Shown one piece after another: positions 1 through 7,707 of a DNA stretch of 21,480 nucleotides. Both the position numbers and the translations under genes were made by a program. The stretch is from CAZMJG01 sp964576365 (lineage in GTDB: Bacteria > Patescibacteriota > Microgenomatia > UBA1406 > GWC2-37-13). Under the pieces are notes generated by a model that worked only from the letters and a program-made list of their open reading frames with translations, did not search any database and was not told the origin of the DNA. The stretch spans positions 1 to 21,480 of the forward strand of contig CAZNUT010000024.1 of NCBI GenBank assembly GCA_964576365.1. The letters run 5' to 3'. Each line of letters opens with the position of its first letter. Positions within the stretch are counted from its first letter, which is position 1.

Positions 1-2
1 AA

Positions 3-107
3 ACTTATTACAAATATCATGCGTATGATTATGACAATATTGGGGAGTCGTCGATAGAAAGAGAAGATAAAAATGAAGTGAAAAAAGGAATCAACATTTT
101 TATTTAG
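3..107 (+). CDS. 3' end of a truncated gene (Tyr-rich C-terminal tail)
   Basis: The frame beginning at base 3 is open from the window edge to a TAG at 105-107. The 34 residues read are strongly polar, with a tyrosine cluster (TYYKYHAYDYD) followed by a charged Glu/Lys segment. Tyr clusters at the C-terminus are typical of bacterial BY-kinases of the Wzc/CapB type, which would suit a surface-polysaccharide neighbourhood, but the fragment has no domain that proves this. It converges on the membrane protein gene at 169-3150. It could also be a chance open frame; only sequence upstream of base 1 can decide. Confidence 0.35.
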   Translation, partial: TYYKYHAYDYDNIGESSIEREDKNEVKKGINIFI

Positions 108-168
108 ATGTAGATTTGATCTAATGAGACCCAGTAGATGATTTGTTAATATGAAATGTTAGGGAGTT

Positions 169-3150
169 TTATTTTGCTCGCATTGATTTTCGCACAACAA
201 GAAAAATAGTAAAAAGTAAAGTCAATAAGCCAACATACTGAAGATATTGCGGCCAGAATATCACAATGATATTTTTCTCCATTTCAGCATTGAGGGAATT
301 GATTACCCATCCATTTGCCCAATTATTTACCTTTACATGGTCTTTTATGCGTGTGCCAAAAAAGAAAGGAAAAGATTTTTTTATTGTGCAGAAAAAGTTT
401 TCCCTGACACACATTATGTCAAATGCGAGCCAGCCATAGTCGTAGCTTTGTGATAGGATAAAAACATTTTTTTTATTGGTAATTGGCTCTCGGTTTTTGA
501 CTTTGAGGCTATGTAGAAAATCATAGGGAAATCTTTGTACCCGTACACGAAGAAGATCATTTATTGATTTTTCATTTCCAATAGAAAGATTATCAAAATG
601 GAGAGCATACTGTCTACCGTATTCCTTCATAGGAGGAATAATAAAGTAGGAGGTAACTTTTCCTAAAGGAAGATACGTATCAGCTTCAGATTTTTTTGAG
701 TCGATATTTTGAATAGAAAAAAGAAAAGGGGATCCATGTTTGTTGTCACTTTCAATTTCTACCATATAGCTGTACCGCTGATCCAATCGAGTAAGTAGTA
801 TATCCATACAGTTACTGGCATTTTGACTAACAAATCGTATTCCGCCTCCGGATATAGGATATCGTTCTATCGGACCTTTTAAATTTGTATCACAACGTGT
901 TTCAGAAAGAGAGTACAACGAAGAATCTTCAAGAGTGTCATAAGTATAATATTCAGAAAGTATAGGTATTCTGGCTGTCAAATAACCTTCAAGAGGGATC
1001 AGTTCAGTCTGAACCGAACGACCATACATATCAAATTCAGAATTGACAGTTTGCAAGGTGCCTGTGTTATCAGATTCGAGATAATAAAATGTACTTTTAT
1101 TTTTGACTGGTGGCCATGGTACCTGTGACTGCAAAAAATACACATCGTTTTCGCGCCTTATATGTAATATCGGTTTTTGCGATGCTCTTCCAGTAAAAAG
1201 AGAGAGAAAAGGATATATAACATCAGCTGAATGAAAAGAAACATCATCACTCGAGATATAGTCACCTTGTTCATGATACGCCCTGTCATAATTATTCCAT
1301 TTGTATGAAGGGGACACAGTTTTCACATTTTTTATTATTGTTGCTTTTTCGGTGTCAGCAGGTGAAATATCAACCTTGTATACTTCCAACTCATCAATTG
1401 TTTTAGCAAGCTGAATATGCGATCTCATTTCATGTATTAATTCTTTTATTTCTGAAAAATAAAGCGATTGTGGCGAAGAAGGGCTGATGATCGTATTATC
1501 GACGATGAGCCATTTCACACGGTATTTTTGCAGCACTTCTTTCATGCGTTCAGATTTTCGAGAATACACTGCATACGAGAATTCCCAGTAAAAATTTTCA
1601 TTATTCGGTTGCCACCGGTCAAAATCTCTGACAAGTATCGATTGGGGGAGTCCAAACCAGATAAATCCAGCGCCCTGATATCCCCATTTATAGTATTCCC
1701 ACCCCCAAAATGAATGCACGGGCAAAAGGGCAACTCGTTCTTGCGCTGGTTTTGTTTTAAACCAAGTAAACAGCTCCTGATAAGCTTGAGGTATTTTCAC
1801 CTTCATAGAAATATCTATCAGATTTCCAGTAAAAAAAGGGAAAAGATATATGATGAGCAAAACAGAAGTAAAAAATGTATATAAAATTCTTTTTTTCTTT
1901 TGGATGCTTTCAAGCAAAACAGGTTGCGCATACGCAAATAAAAAGCTGTAGGTAAACAGTAGCACGATTGAACATTTGGTATAGGGAGACCGGAGACCTT
2001 CTTTCAATAAAGGAGCTTGTTCTCTCAGCCATTCAAACACTAGTTCAAAAGGCCAGCTCGCGCTTGCCATAAAAAGAAAGCAGCATATGCCAGCTGGTAA
2101 AAGGGCATAACCCACATCAGTACGTCGATAAACAAGCCGAATGAGGCCCATTATCATCATTACCACGCTTAATACGCTGAGCAAGATGATAATAGGTCTA
2201 TCAAGATGAGTTTTCCATATTGAAAACAAAGGCACAAATCGTTGTCCATCAAATTTGCTCCAATCATACAGAGCGCCTTGCAAAACAGCTACATCCCAAA
2301 GAGAGCTGCGAGCTTTATTGAGTTCAAACATTCGCTGTGAAAAAAGCATATTGGCGTGAGCTTCTGGTACATGAGATGCTGTGTCTGAGAGAAAGTACAC
2401 ATGGGGAAGCAACCAAAACGCATTGATGCTCAAAGTAATCATTATCAGAACCATTGTTCGCTTGAGTGTTTTGTATGAGCGATGACATATCAATAACCCC
2501 AGAAGATATAGAAAAAATGATCCGGCAAATACATACCATAATTGAAATGCGTAAGCCATCGGCATAGAAAAAAATGTTGCGACAGTAAACCACAGGACTG
2601 TTTTTCGTTTTTGTGCAAGAAGGTATTGAGTTGCAAACAAGAAAAGCCAGGGCAGGAGTGCATATTGAGTAGGAAACATTTCAAACGGTACGAGAAACAT
2701 ATGTAGAACCGCTAAATTGCATAGATAAAACAGACCGCCAAGAAATGCTGAAGTTTGATCTATATTTATATCGTGAGTTTGATTTCTGCGAAGTGCATCA
2801 GAAAGGAAAAAGTACATACCTATCGTTCCAGTTGAGAGACATATGAACATATAGACATATCTCAACGCTGAGAGAGGAAAAATTAATGACAAAATCCACA
2901 GTACAATGAGACGGGGAAGTTCGCTCATATGTGCATGAGCTGCTACTGCGCCCAATCCTTGTTCTTCTCTCCAAACTCCATTAAAAACCCGTGCAAAATT
3001 GAGTCCAAAATCAAACTCAGGGTGAAGTGTGTCCCAGCCAGTGAGCCACGTACCTGGTTCGTAATTGGCAACTCCGATGAAGAATGTCAAAAGAAAAAGG
3101 ATCAAAGGGTTTCGATAATGCCACAACAGTCGAAAAAAACGTGAAAGCAT
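169..3150 (-). CDS. Large GT-C/YfhO-like polytopic membrane protein (putative glycosyltransferase)
   Basis: The protein has 993 aa. Residues about 14-440 hold many hydrophobic segments (first TM about 14-30). The first outer loop contains acidic residues (TGWD at 37-40, E45, D47), where GT-C glycosyltransferases carry their catalytic acids. Residues about 450-960 form a long, mainly beta-type extracytoplasmic part. One last TM lies at about 965-987, ending in a basic tail. The stretch after 450 (a 'wlk.....rvallP..sfwgweyykwg' pattern followed by 'ykVkwlivD') is typical of YfhO-like and arabinofuranosyltransferase-like proteins that act on lipid-linked sugars at the outer membrane face. Acceptor and sugar cannot be read from the sequence. 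The ATG has no SD; a TATAAT lies exactly 6 nt upstream, so a leaderless mRNA is possible. No terminator is visible downstream (108-168). Confidence 0.6.
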   Translation of the reverse strand: MLSRFFRLLWHYRNPLILFLLTFFIGVANYEPGTWLTGWDTLHPEFDFGLNFARVFNGVWREEQGLGAVAAHAHMSELPRLIVLWILSLIFPLSALRYVYMFICLSTGTIGMYFFLSDALRRNQTHDINIDQTSAFLGGLFYLCNLAVLHMFLVPFEMFPTQYALLPWLFLFATQYLLAQKRKTVLWFTVATFFSMPMAYAFQLWYVFAGSFFLYLLGLLICHRSYKTLKRTMVLIMITLSINAFWLLPHVYFLSDTASHVPEAHANMLFSQRMFELNKARSSLWDVAVLQGALYDWSKFDGQRFVPLFSIWKTHLDRPIIILLSVLSVVMMIMGLIRLVYRRTDVGYALLPAGICCFLFMASASWPFELVFEWLREQAPLLKEGLRSPYTKCSIVLLFTYSFLFAYAQPVLLESIQKKKRILYTFFTSVLLIIYLFPFFTGNLIDISMKVKIPQAYQELFTWFKTKPAQERVALLPVHSFWGWEYYKWGYQGAGFIWFGLPQSILVRDFDRWQPNNENFYWEFSYAVYSRKSERMKEVLQKYRVKWLIVDNTIISPSSPQSLYFSEIKELIHEMRSHIQLAKTIDELEVYKVDISPADTEKATIIKNVKTVSPSYKWNNYDRAYHEQGDYISSDDVSFHSADVIYPFLSLFTGRASQKPILHIRRENDVYFLQSQVPWPPVKNKSTFYYLESDNTGTLQTVNSEFDMYGRSVQTELIPLEGYLTARIPILSEYYTYDTLEDSSLYSLSETRCDTNLKGPIERYPISGGGIRFVSQNASNCMDILLTRLDQRYSYMVEIESDNKHGSPFLFSIQNIDSKKSEADTYLPLGKVTSYFIIPPMKEYGRQYALHFDNLSIGNEKSINDLLRVRVQRFPYDFLHSLKVKNREPITNKKNVFILSQSYDYGWLAFDIMCVRENFFCTIKKSFPFFFGTRIKDHVKVNNWANGWVINSLNAEMEKNIIVIFWPQYLQYVGLLTLLFTIFLVVRKSMRAK

Positions 3151-3156
3151 TTTTTT

Positions 3157-3162
3157 ATTATA
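3157..3162 (-). promoter_or_regulatory. -10 element of the GT-C-like gene
   Basis: A perfect TATAAT on the minus strand ends 6 nt before the ATG at 3150, with only A residues between. No good -35 is visible at 17 nt; the T-tract of the neighbouring terminator occupies that place. Transcription would start at or next to the ATG. Confidence 0.45.
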
Positions 3163-3177
3163 GAAGTATTAATGACG

Positions 3178-3207
3178 AAAAAAAACCGCCCTGATTTCTC
3201 AGGGCGG
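3178..3207 (-). terminator. Intrinsic terminator of the PKD-like protein gene
   Basis: On the minus strand a 9-bp GC-rich stem (CCGCCCTGA / TCAGGGCGG, 3186-3194 with 3199-3207) and a 4-nt loop are followed by eight T residues (3185-3178). It lies 22 nt past the stop codon at 3230 and ends the surface-protein operon that begins at 6295. Confidence 0.9.
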
Positions 3208-3229
3208 ATACCTGTTATTTTTTTGATCT

Positions 3230-5368
3230 TTATCTGAACATTTTAGGTGTTCTTTTTGTCGGACTGGTAAAGAGTCTCAGACCAGTGACATTGATACTTT
3301 GTGCTGGAGGTGGATCAAGATCCTGTTCAAAGACTACTCCACACATATTGCCTGCTGCATCCCGGCCAACGAATGTTTCCTGACCTGGAATATAGGCAAT
3401 CTGAGTGACCATGTCTCCATTGATTGGGTTTCTTGCATGTGCTTTCATTTCTTCTTCATTTACACTGTGGAATCCTTTGAGAAAGAAATGTGGCATCCAG
3501 TTTCCGCCACTCATCATGTCCCAATAGTTTGGCTTGATATCGATGTACTGTCCCTGCCAATATCGTGAAAGAATCGGATTGAAGTTGGCAGTGAACTCAA
3601 AGAGTTGATCAACAGATGCAGTGCCAGCATCATGCACTGGGTAATAAGGTCCTACGCCAGTTGCAAATGTTTTTTGTATTGTTTGACCATCAACAGTCAC
3701 TTTTACATGAACATTCATATCTTTACACGGAGTGATTTGTGGTGGTGTAGGAGTAGGTGTAAGATTTTTACACGCTTTAATCATGACGTTTTTTGTTATT
3801 ACTACACCTGTTGAGAGATTCACCACTCGAACGGTATATGATTTATCCATGTCAAGACTTTGGTAGATATGGTCTGTTGTTCCATTTCCATTCCCGTCTA
3901 CATAAGTGTCTACGTACGAACCATCACCAAACTCTACATGTACATACTGATTCGGAGTGAATTTGTACATTTTTACCACTACTTTTTCGGTTGCGCCTTG
4001 TGTGCAGGTTGATGGATTGGGCATCACTTCAATATATGGTTGGGTTTGTGTTTGAGTTGGTGTTGGGGTGATTGATGGATACTTGGTTGGTGTAGGAGTG
4101 ACTGCTTTGGTTGGGGTAGGTGTTTTTGTAACAGATTTAGTTGGTGTCGGAGTATTGTCTTTTTGCTTTCTAATACAGAAATTGATGTGTGCACTGTCAC
4201 CACCGGTATCAAGCGTGATGGTTTGTACATCCTGACTGATACGGTGAAGAGGTGCCCATTTATTATCCTGGTCTCCAGGAGCACGATGATTTAATTCAAT
4301 GCCATTTACACTCCAGTAACGTTCACCAGATTTTGGATCGTTATCGTAAATGAGAACTGAATCAAGGTTGATGTAGGCTGGAAATGTGATAGCAAGGTCG
4401 GTATTATTGCGATTTTCGTCGTTTGTGGTGATAAGTGTATTGTTGCTTACTGTTTGCTTCGTCCATGTTCTTGAAACTTCCGTGACGTTTCCACCAAATT
4501 TTGTTTGTATTCCTTTATTTATTGCAGAGGGTGAATTGCTGTCAAAAAGCATTTCTGTTCCTGCAGGACAATAAGGAATAGTATTTGATGGGCGATCATT
4601 GTTATCGTTTTTATCATCATTATTTTTATTACACGATTTGATTTTTACTTCCACTTGATCTTTTGCTTTGTTGCAAGTCAGAGAAGATGCTTTGACAGAA
4701 TATGTTTTATTGTTATTTGTACATTCATACATATGCCATGTTTCAGCGTTTCCAGACTTATCTGTTTTTATGTCTACTTTATTTCCATTGCCAAAATTGA
4801 CATTTACCCATTCATAGGCATTAAATCCTTTGAGTTTAAAACGTACACGCTCACCACCTTTGACATTCTCGTCTGAGGTAGAAATGCGCGCTTCGTCTGC
4901 ACGACATTGATTATTTTTATTCTTGTCGTTGTCGCGTGAATCATCATCACGTGAGTCGTTGTTGCCGCAGCGGATGGTGATCATTTTTTGAGATTGTGCT
5001 CCGGATTGATTACGGACCTTCACAATATATTGGCTTTGTGATTGTCCAGAGCGACATCCATACTGATGCCATGTCTGAGCACCGTTTTCATCACATGATA
5101 TAGAAGTTGAAGAATTGTCTCCAAAATCTACAGAAGTGTATGTATTTTTTTCACATGACACTTTGATGGTGACTTTCTCACCTTCGCGTGCAGAATCAGG
5201 CATTGATAATGATGCGCCTCCGGTTGCATACGCTGTTGAAGAGGCAAAAACGATCATGCCGCACAGTGCGACAAGCATCGTAAGTATTTTTCTCATAAAA
5301 TTATGGGTAAATAATAATGTTGAATGGCTTGTATCATTAGCGCACTTTTGTTGTACTGATGTATTCAT
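3230..5368 (-). CDS. Secreted multidomain protein with three PKD-like modules and Thr-Pro linkers
   Basis: The reading frame is 712 aa. A classical signal peptide begins at the internal Met25 (ATG at 5296), with a basic MRK, a hydrophobic core and an STAYA-type cleavage site near residue 48. The true start is therefore probably 5296 (688 aa). Three related Ig/PKD-like modules lie at about 51-134, 157-246 and 444-533, each with the pattern [DNE]FG[DN]G/N followed by a W/D-H-x-Y turn. Asp/Asn-rich linkers separate the first modules. A different beta-type domain lies at about 265-400, a TP-repeat linker at 404-443 and a unique domain at 548-712. There is no C-terminal TM or sorting signal, so it is probably released or held by other surface proteins. 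It is the last gene of the operon starting at 6295. Function unknown; binding or adhesion is inference. Confidence 0.75.
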   Translation of the reverse strand: MNTSVQQKCANDTSHSTLLFTHNFMRKILTMLVALCGMIVFASSTAYATGGASLSMPDSAREGEKVTIKVSCEKNTYTSVDFGDNSSTSISCDENGAQTWHQYGCRSGQSQSQYIVKVRNQSGAQSQKMITIRCGNNDSRDDDSRDNDKNKNNQCRADEARISTSDENVKGGERVRFKLKGFNAYEWVNVNFGNGNKVDIKTDKSGNAETWHMYECTNNNKTYSVKASSLTCNKAKDQVEVKIKSCNKNNDDKNDNNDRPSNTIPYCPAGTEMLFDSNSPSAINKGIQTKFGGNVTEVSRTWTKQTVSNNTLITTNDENRNNTDLAITFPAYINLDSVLIYDNDPKSGERYWSVNGIELNHRAPGDQDNKWAPLHRISQDVQTITLDTGGDSAHINFCIRKQKDNTPTPTKSVTKTPTPTKAVTPTPTKYPSITPTPTQTQTQPYIEVMPNPSTCTQGATEKVVVKMYKFTPNQYVHVEFGDGSYVDTYVDGNGNGTTDHIYQSLDMDKSYTVRVVNLSTGVVITKNVMIKACKNLTPTPTPPQITPCKDMNVHVKVTVDGQTIQKTFATGVGPYYPVHDAGTASVDQLFEFTANFNPILSRYWQGQYIDIKPNYWDMMSGGNWMPHFFLKGFHSVNEEEMKAHARNPINGDMVTQIAYIPGQETFVGRDAAGNMCGVVFEQDLDPPPAQSINVTGLRLFTSPTKRTPKMFR

Positions 5369-5397
5369 AAAGATGTAATAGATAGGTAAATAAAAAA

Positions 5398-5631
5398 TTA
5401 ATATCCTTTTTCATTGAGACATTTGCGATATATATCTTCTACAGGGTAATAAACGGTAGTATTATCTTTTGTTGATGTTATCGTAAATCGTGAAATTTCA
5501 GCACAATCATAACGAGCTTTGAATTCAAGGTATTTGTCTATTCTTTGCAATCCAAAATAAATACCGCTGGCCAAAGTTATGATTAAAATCAATGTTAAGG
5601 TGACAAGAATGACAGAATGATTTTGAGTCAT
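5398..5631 (-). CDS. Small single-TM protein of unknown function
   Basis: This 77-aa protein has one N-terminal hydrophobic helix (residues about 7-28). A 45-residue outward or cytosolic part follows, with two Cys (one at about 42, one near the C-terminus, 'RKCLNEKGY') that could form a disulfide if exported. It starts 7 nt after the stop of the DUF11 protein gene and lies upstream of the PKD-like gene in the same direction, so it is almost certainly co-transcribed. No family is recognised. The two flanking surface proteins suggest an envelope role, which is inference only. Confidence 0.65.
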   Translation of the reverse strand: MTQNHSVILVTLTLILIITLASGIYFGLQRIDKYLEFKARYDCAEISRFTITSTKDNTTVYYPVEDIYRKCLNEKGY

Positions 5632-5638
5632 AGTTTAT

Positions 5639-6295
5639 TTAGATACTTTTTTTCTTGAGATAAAATCCTGCTGCCAATCCTCCGGCATTAAGTAATCCCA
5701 ATAAGATACCGAGTTCAGGACCAGCCTCTGGGGCTTTGGTCGGGACACCACCTTTGGTAAGAGCTACCTGCTTTTCAATACAAAATTGAGATGTGTCATC
5801 ATTTGTATTCTGTTGAGATTGTACAAATGCTTTGTTGATGAGACATATCACTCCCTTGTCAGTTGGTAATTGTGTTTGGTTTTGAACTTGAGCTGTAATG
5901 TGTTCAGTTTTTTCTTCACCTGCTTTGAGTTGAGTGTAAGACCATTTCACTGTTTTTGAAGATGCGTCATATGAGCCAGGACCTTCAATAGCATCTACAT
6001 AAGAGGGGAGAGTATCTGATACATCCACACGTTCGATCGTAGTATTTGAAATATTCTTGATTTTGATTTGAAAATATATTTTTTGCCCTGGAATGAAGCG
6101 TGCATCCTGCGGAGAAAGATTGTCTACATATTCTACGATGCCTCCTTTAGTTGAAGTAGTTTTGCTTACCTTTTTGTCGATGATGATTGTCTGCACGGGA
6201 GTTGTGCCACCGTACTGACCATATTGGCCGGAATCGGCCATAACGGTTGTGGTTGAAAGGGTTAGTGCAATCAAGGCAAAAAAGATGTATTTCAT
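5639..6295 (-). CDS. DUF11-type surface protein with C-terminal membrane anchor
   Basis: This 218-aa protein has a signal peptide at residues 1-20 (cleavage after VMA). A beta-sandwich DUF11-like domain spans about 50-176, with the hallmark 'G..iyfqIkIkNisnttI..VdVsDtLP' and a Trp in the 'vkWsytqLkaGe' strand. The C-terminal tail is tripartite: P-E-A-G-P-E (189-194), a Gly/Leu-rich hydrophobic helix (about 194-212) and KKK. DUF11 domains occur in surface and envelope structural proteins. The tail probably anchors the protein in the cytoplasmic membrane. It is the first gene of the surface operon (then 77 aa, then the PKD-like protein). Its promoter is a perfect consensus and leaves a leader of only about 6 nt, with no SD. 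Confidence 0.8.
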   Translation of the reverse strand: MKYIFFALIALTLSTTTVMADSGQYGQYGGTTPVQTIIIDKKVSKTTSTKGGIVEYVDNLSPQDARFIPGQKIYFQIKIKNISNTTIERVDVSDTLPSYVDAIEGPGSYDASSKTVKWSYTQLKAGEEKTEHITAQVQNQTQLPTDKGVICLINKAFVQSQQNTNDDTSQFCIEKQVALTKGGVPTKAPEAGPELGILLGLLNAGGLAAGFYLKKKSI

Positions 6296-6307
6296 ATTCA
6301 GCAGCTA

Positions 6308-6336
6308 ATTATATTATAGGATAAACTGTTTGTCAA
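6308..6336 (-). promoter_or_regulatory. Consensus sigma-70 promoter of the surface-protein operon
   Basis: On the minus strand TTGACA (6336-6331), a 17-bp spacer and TATAAT (6313-6308) match the consensus at all 12 positions. The expected start point is near 6301, about 6 nt before the ATG at 6295. A second TATAAT overlaps at 6318-6313, but its spacer of 12 is too short. Confidence 0.85.
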
Positions 6337-6353
6337 CTATAGGATATAACTAG

Positions 6354-6390
6354 TTTATCAAGTTACAAAGTTCATAAAGTTTATAAAGTT
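6354..6390. repeat. Dispersed AT-rich repeat, copy 1 (TTATAAAGTT family)
   Basis: Tandem-like units of TTYATAAAGTT. The first 28 nt match positions 12238-12265, inside the HD-domain gene, at 27 of 28 positions. A shorter copy lies at 15273-15290. Confidence 0.75.
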
Positions 6391-6409
6391 TGTATACCAG
6401 AAGCTCATA

Positions 6410-6428
6410 CCTGCCTGCTGCAGGCAGG
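6410..6428. repeat. Inverted repeat CCTGCCTG-CTG-CAGGCAGG
   Basis: A perfect 8-bp inverted repeat with a 3-nt centre in the intergenic region upstream of the TrmH gene. A related imperfect copy is at 18354-18372. It is followed by TTTT on the plus strand, but no plus-strand gene ends here, so a terminator role is unlikely. Confidence 0.7.
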
Positions 6429-6490
6429 CTTTTACCTATTGACTACTAATACCTAGCACCTAAAACCTAACACCTATATAATAGAGAGCT

Positions 6491-7126
6491 ATGAATAGAC
6501 TGAATTCTCATCAGCTTCGGGATATTGATCAGACAGATGCAGCGTCTTTTAAAGATGGTCTCAAGCGCAGGCCGCTTTATTTTATCCTCGATAATGTGTA
6601 TGACACATACAATATTGGCGGATTGTTCCGTCTGGCAGATGCGCTAGCGGTAAGCAAAATATATCTGTGTGGCGATACCGAGACACCGCCAAATCATAAA
6701 ATCATGAAGGCGAGCGTAGGCACATACAAGATCGTGCCATGGGAGTATTGTCAAAGCGCTGGGGAGGCGATAGAGAAGCTCAGAGCGACAGAAGCTCAGT
6801 GCGACAGAAGTTCAGCGACTCAGCGACTCAGCCGCTCAGCAAATAGTAAACAGACACCGGTGTTTCAGGAGACAAATGGCAACAAAGTTGTTCAGATTGT
6901 AGCCGTTGAACAGTCGGATAAATCGATACCGTATACAAAACTGCACTATTCATTTCCCTGCGCGCTCGTGCTTGGCAATGAGTCGTTTGGGGTGAGTGCA
7001 GAGACGCTTGAGCTTTGTGACGGGGTAGCTGAGATTCCGATGTGGGGAGTGAATAAATCTCTCAATGTCATCGTCTCCGCCGCGATCGTAGGCTATGAGA
7101 TCATTCGACAGAAAGAACGTATTTGA
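6491..7126 (+). CDS. TrmH/SpoU-type RNA 2'-O-methyltransferase with inserted segment
   Basis: This 211-aa SPOUT protein would transfer a methyl group from SAM to a ribose 2'-OH of tRNA or rRNA. Motif 1 is 'ILDNVYDTYNIGGLFRLADA' (about 32-51; the catalytic Arg of the family fits R47). Motifs 2 and 3, which form the trefoil knot and SAM site, are 'CALVLGNESFGV' (157-168) and 'EIPMWGVNKSLNVIVSAAIV' (181-200). Residues about 99-130 are unlike the family: they are encoded by short tandem DNA repeats at 6785-6838 and separate 'EKLRA' from 'GNKVVQIVAVEQ', which should be nearly contiguous. The insert lies in a loop region between motifs, so activity may survive. The target nucleotide cannot be read. 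A TATAAT lies 8 nt before the ATG and no SD is seen. Confidence 0.85.
   Translation: MNRLNSHQLRDIDQTDAASFKDGLKRRPLYFILDNVYDTYNIGGLFRLADALAVSKIYLCGDTETPPNHKIMKASVGTYKIVPWEYCQSAGEAIEKLRATEAQCDRSSATQRLSRSANSKQTPVFQETNGNKVVQIVAVEQSDKSIPYTKLHYSFPCALVLGNESFGVSAETLELCDGVAEIPMWGVNKSLNVIVSAAIVGYEIIRQKERI
6785..6838 (+). repeat. Short tandem repeats inside the TrmH gene
   Basis: Two 16-nt units (GCGACAGAAGCTCAGT and GCGACAGAAGTTCAGC, 6785-6816) run into 8-nt units (GCGACTCA at 6815 and 6823, GCCGCTCA at 6831). They encode the Ser/Arg/Gln-rich insert. Similar wording (CTCAG, CAGCGACAG, CAGTAACCAG) recurs in the non-coding region around 18200. Confidence 0.7.
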
Positions 7127-7156
7127 CACTTTTACATGAAAAAATTGTTTCCTGTA

Positions 7157-7375
7157 TCATTTTTTACCTGTTCTCAAATCCCGCATAGGATTTTCATCAG
7201 CTTCGTATGGATTATTTATAGGTGTCCAAACTGTGTGACCGTCTGAGTGTAATACTTCGTCAGGGACGATATCGCCAGTATATGTTTTGGTAGTCAACTC
7301 ATCTCTCAAAAGTTTATCCGGTCTTTCTATGCCCGGAATCATGCCAGCCTCAGGTTGATTTGATATTAAAGTCAT
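7157..7375 (-). CDS. Small acidic orphan protein
   Basis: This 72-aa polar protein has no TM or signal peptide and no family that I recognise. It contains a 'DIVPDEVLHSDGHTVWTPINNP' segment with several turn-forming residues. It is convergent with the TrmH gene, 30 nt apart, and lies downstream of another small orphan (7431-7700) on the same strand, perhaps transcribed with it. The ATG has no SD; TATAAT lies 2 nt upstream. It could be non-coding, but its composition is protein-like and it fills the gap well. Confidence 0.5.
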   Translation of the reverse strand: MTLISNQPEAGMIPGIERPDKLLRDELTTKTYTGDIVPDEVLHSDGHTVWTPINNPYEADENPMRDLRTGKK

Positions 7376-7430
7376 GAATTATAAAATAAAATGATAATAA
7401 ATTTTTTAATGTTGAAAGGTACATATCGTA

Positions 7431-7700
7431 TTATTGATGTTTTCTTCTCCACAATCTTGGATTGGTTAAATACATATCTTCCGTAGTCATTTCTTGTGTA
7501 TGGCCAAGTACTTCAACTGGATCAGTTTCGATATTTAAATCGTCATGTACGAGCCCGTCGATATGTCTTACTTGAGCACCATCAGTGTCTATTGCAATTC
7601 CTGTTAATGGATCAATCCGACTATCTGCAATAGTAATAATAATATCTTTAGGAAATCCACTCCATTGGAATTGACCTGAGTTTTTATTTTGTTTTGACAT
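7431..7700 (-). CDS. Small orphan protein next to tRNA-Thr
   Basis: The open frame extends upstream to 7871, but its first 57 codons are the antisense/tRNA region and would run through the tRNA-Thr gene. The credible start is the ATG at 7700 (MSKQNKNS...), giving 89 aa. The protein is soluble and acidic in the middle (VHDDLNIETDP) and basic at the end (RLWRRKHQ). No family is recognised. A promoter-like TTGAAA-N16-TAGAAT ends 7 nt before this ATG, which supports the short form. Confidence 0.55.
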   Translation of the reverse strand: MSKQNKNSGQFQWSGFPKDIIITIADSRIDPLTGIAIDTDGAQVRHIDGLVHDDLNIETDPVEVLGHTQEMTTEDMYLTNPRLWRRKHQ

Positions 7701-7707
7701 TCTGAAT

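Noticed and set aside
4024..4284. 86-aa frame within the TP-repeat linker region of the PKD-like gene
   Set aside because: Out-of-frame reading of the Thr-Pro repeats (gives His/Gln/Pro/Ser-rich text); the main frame has a signal peptide and domains on both sides.
6785..6838. Frameshift or assembly error in the TrmH gene
   Set aside because: The frame stays open with both conserved blocks in the same phase before and after the repeats, so an in-frame insertion explains it better.
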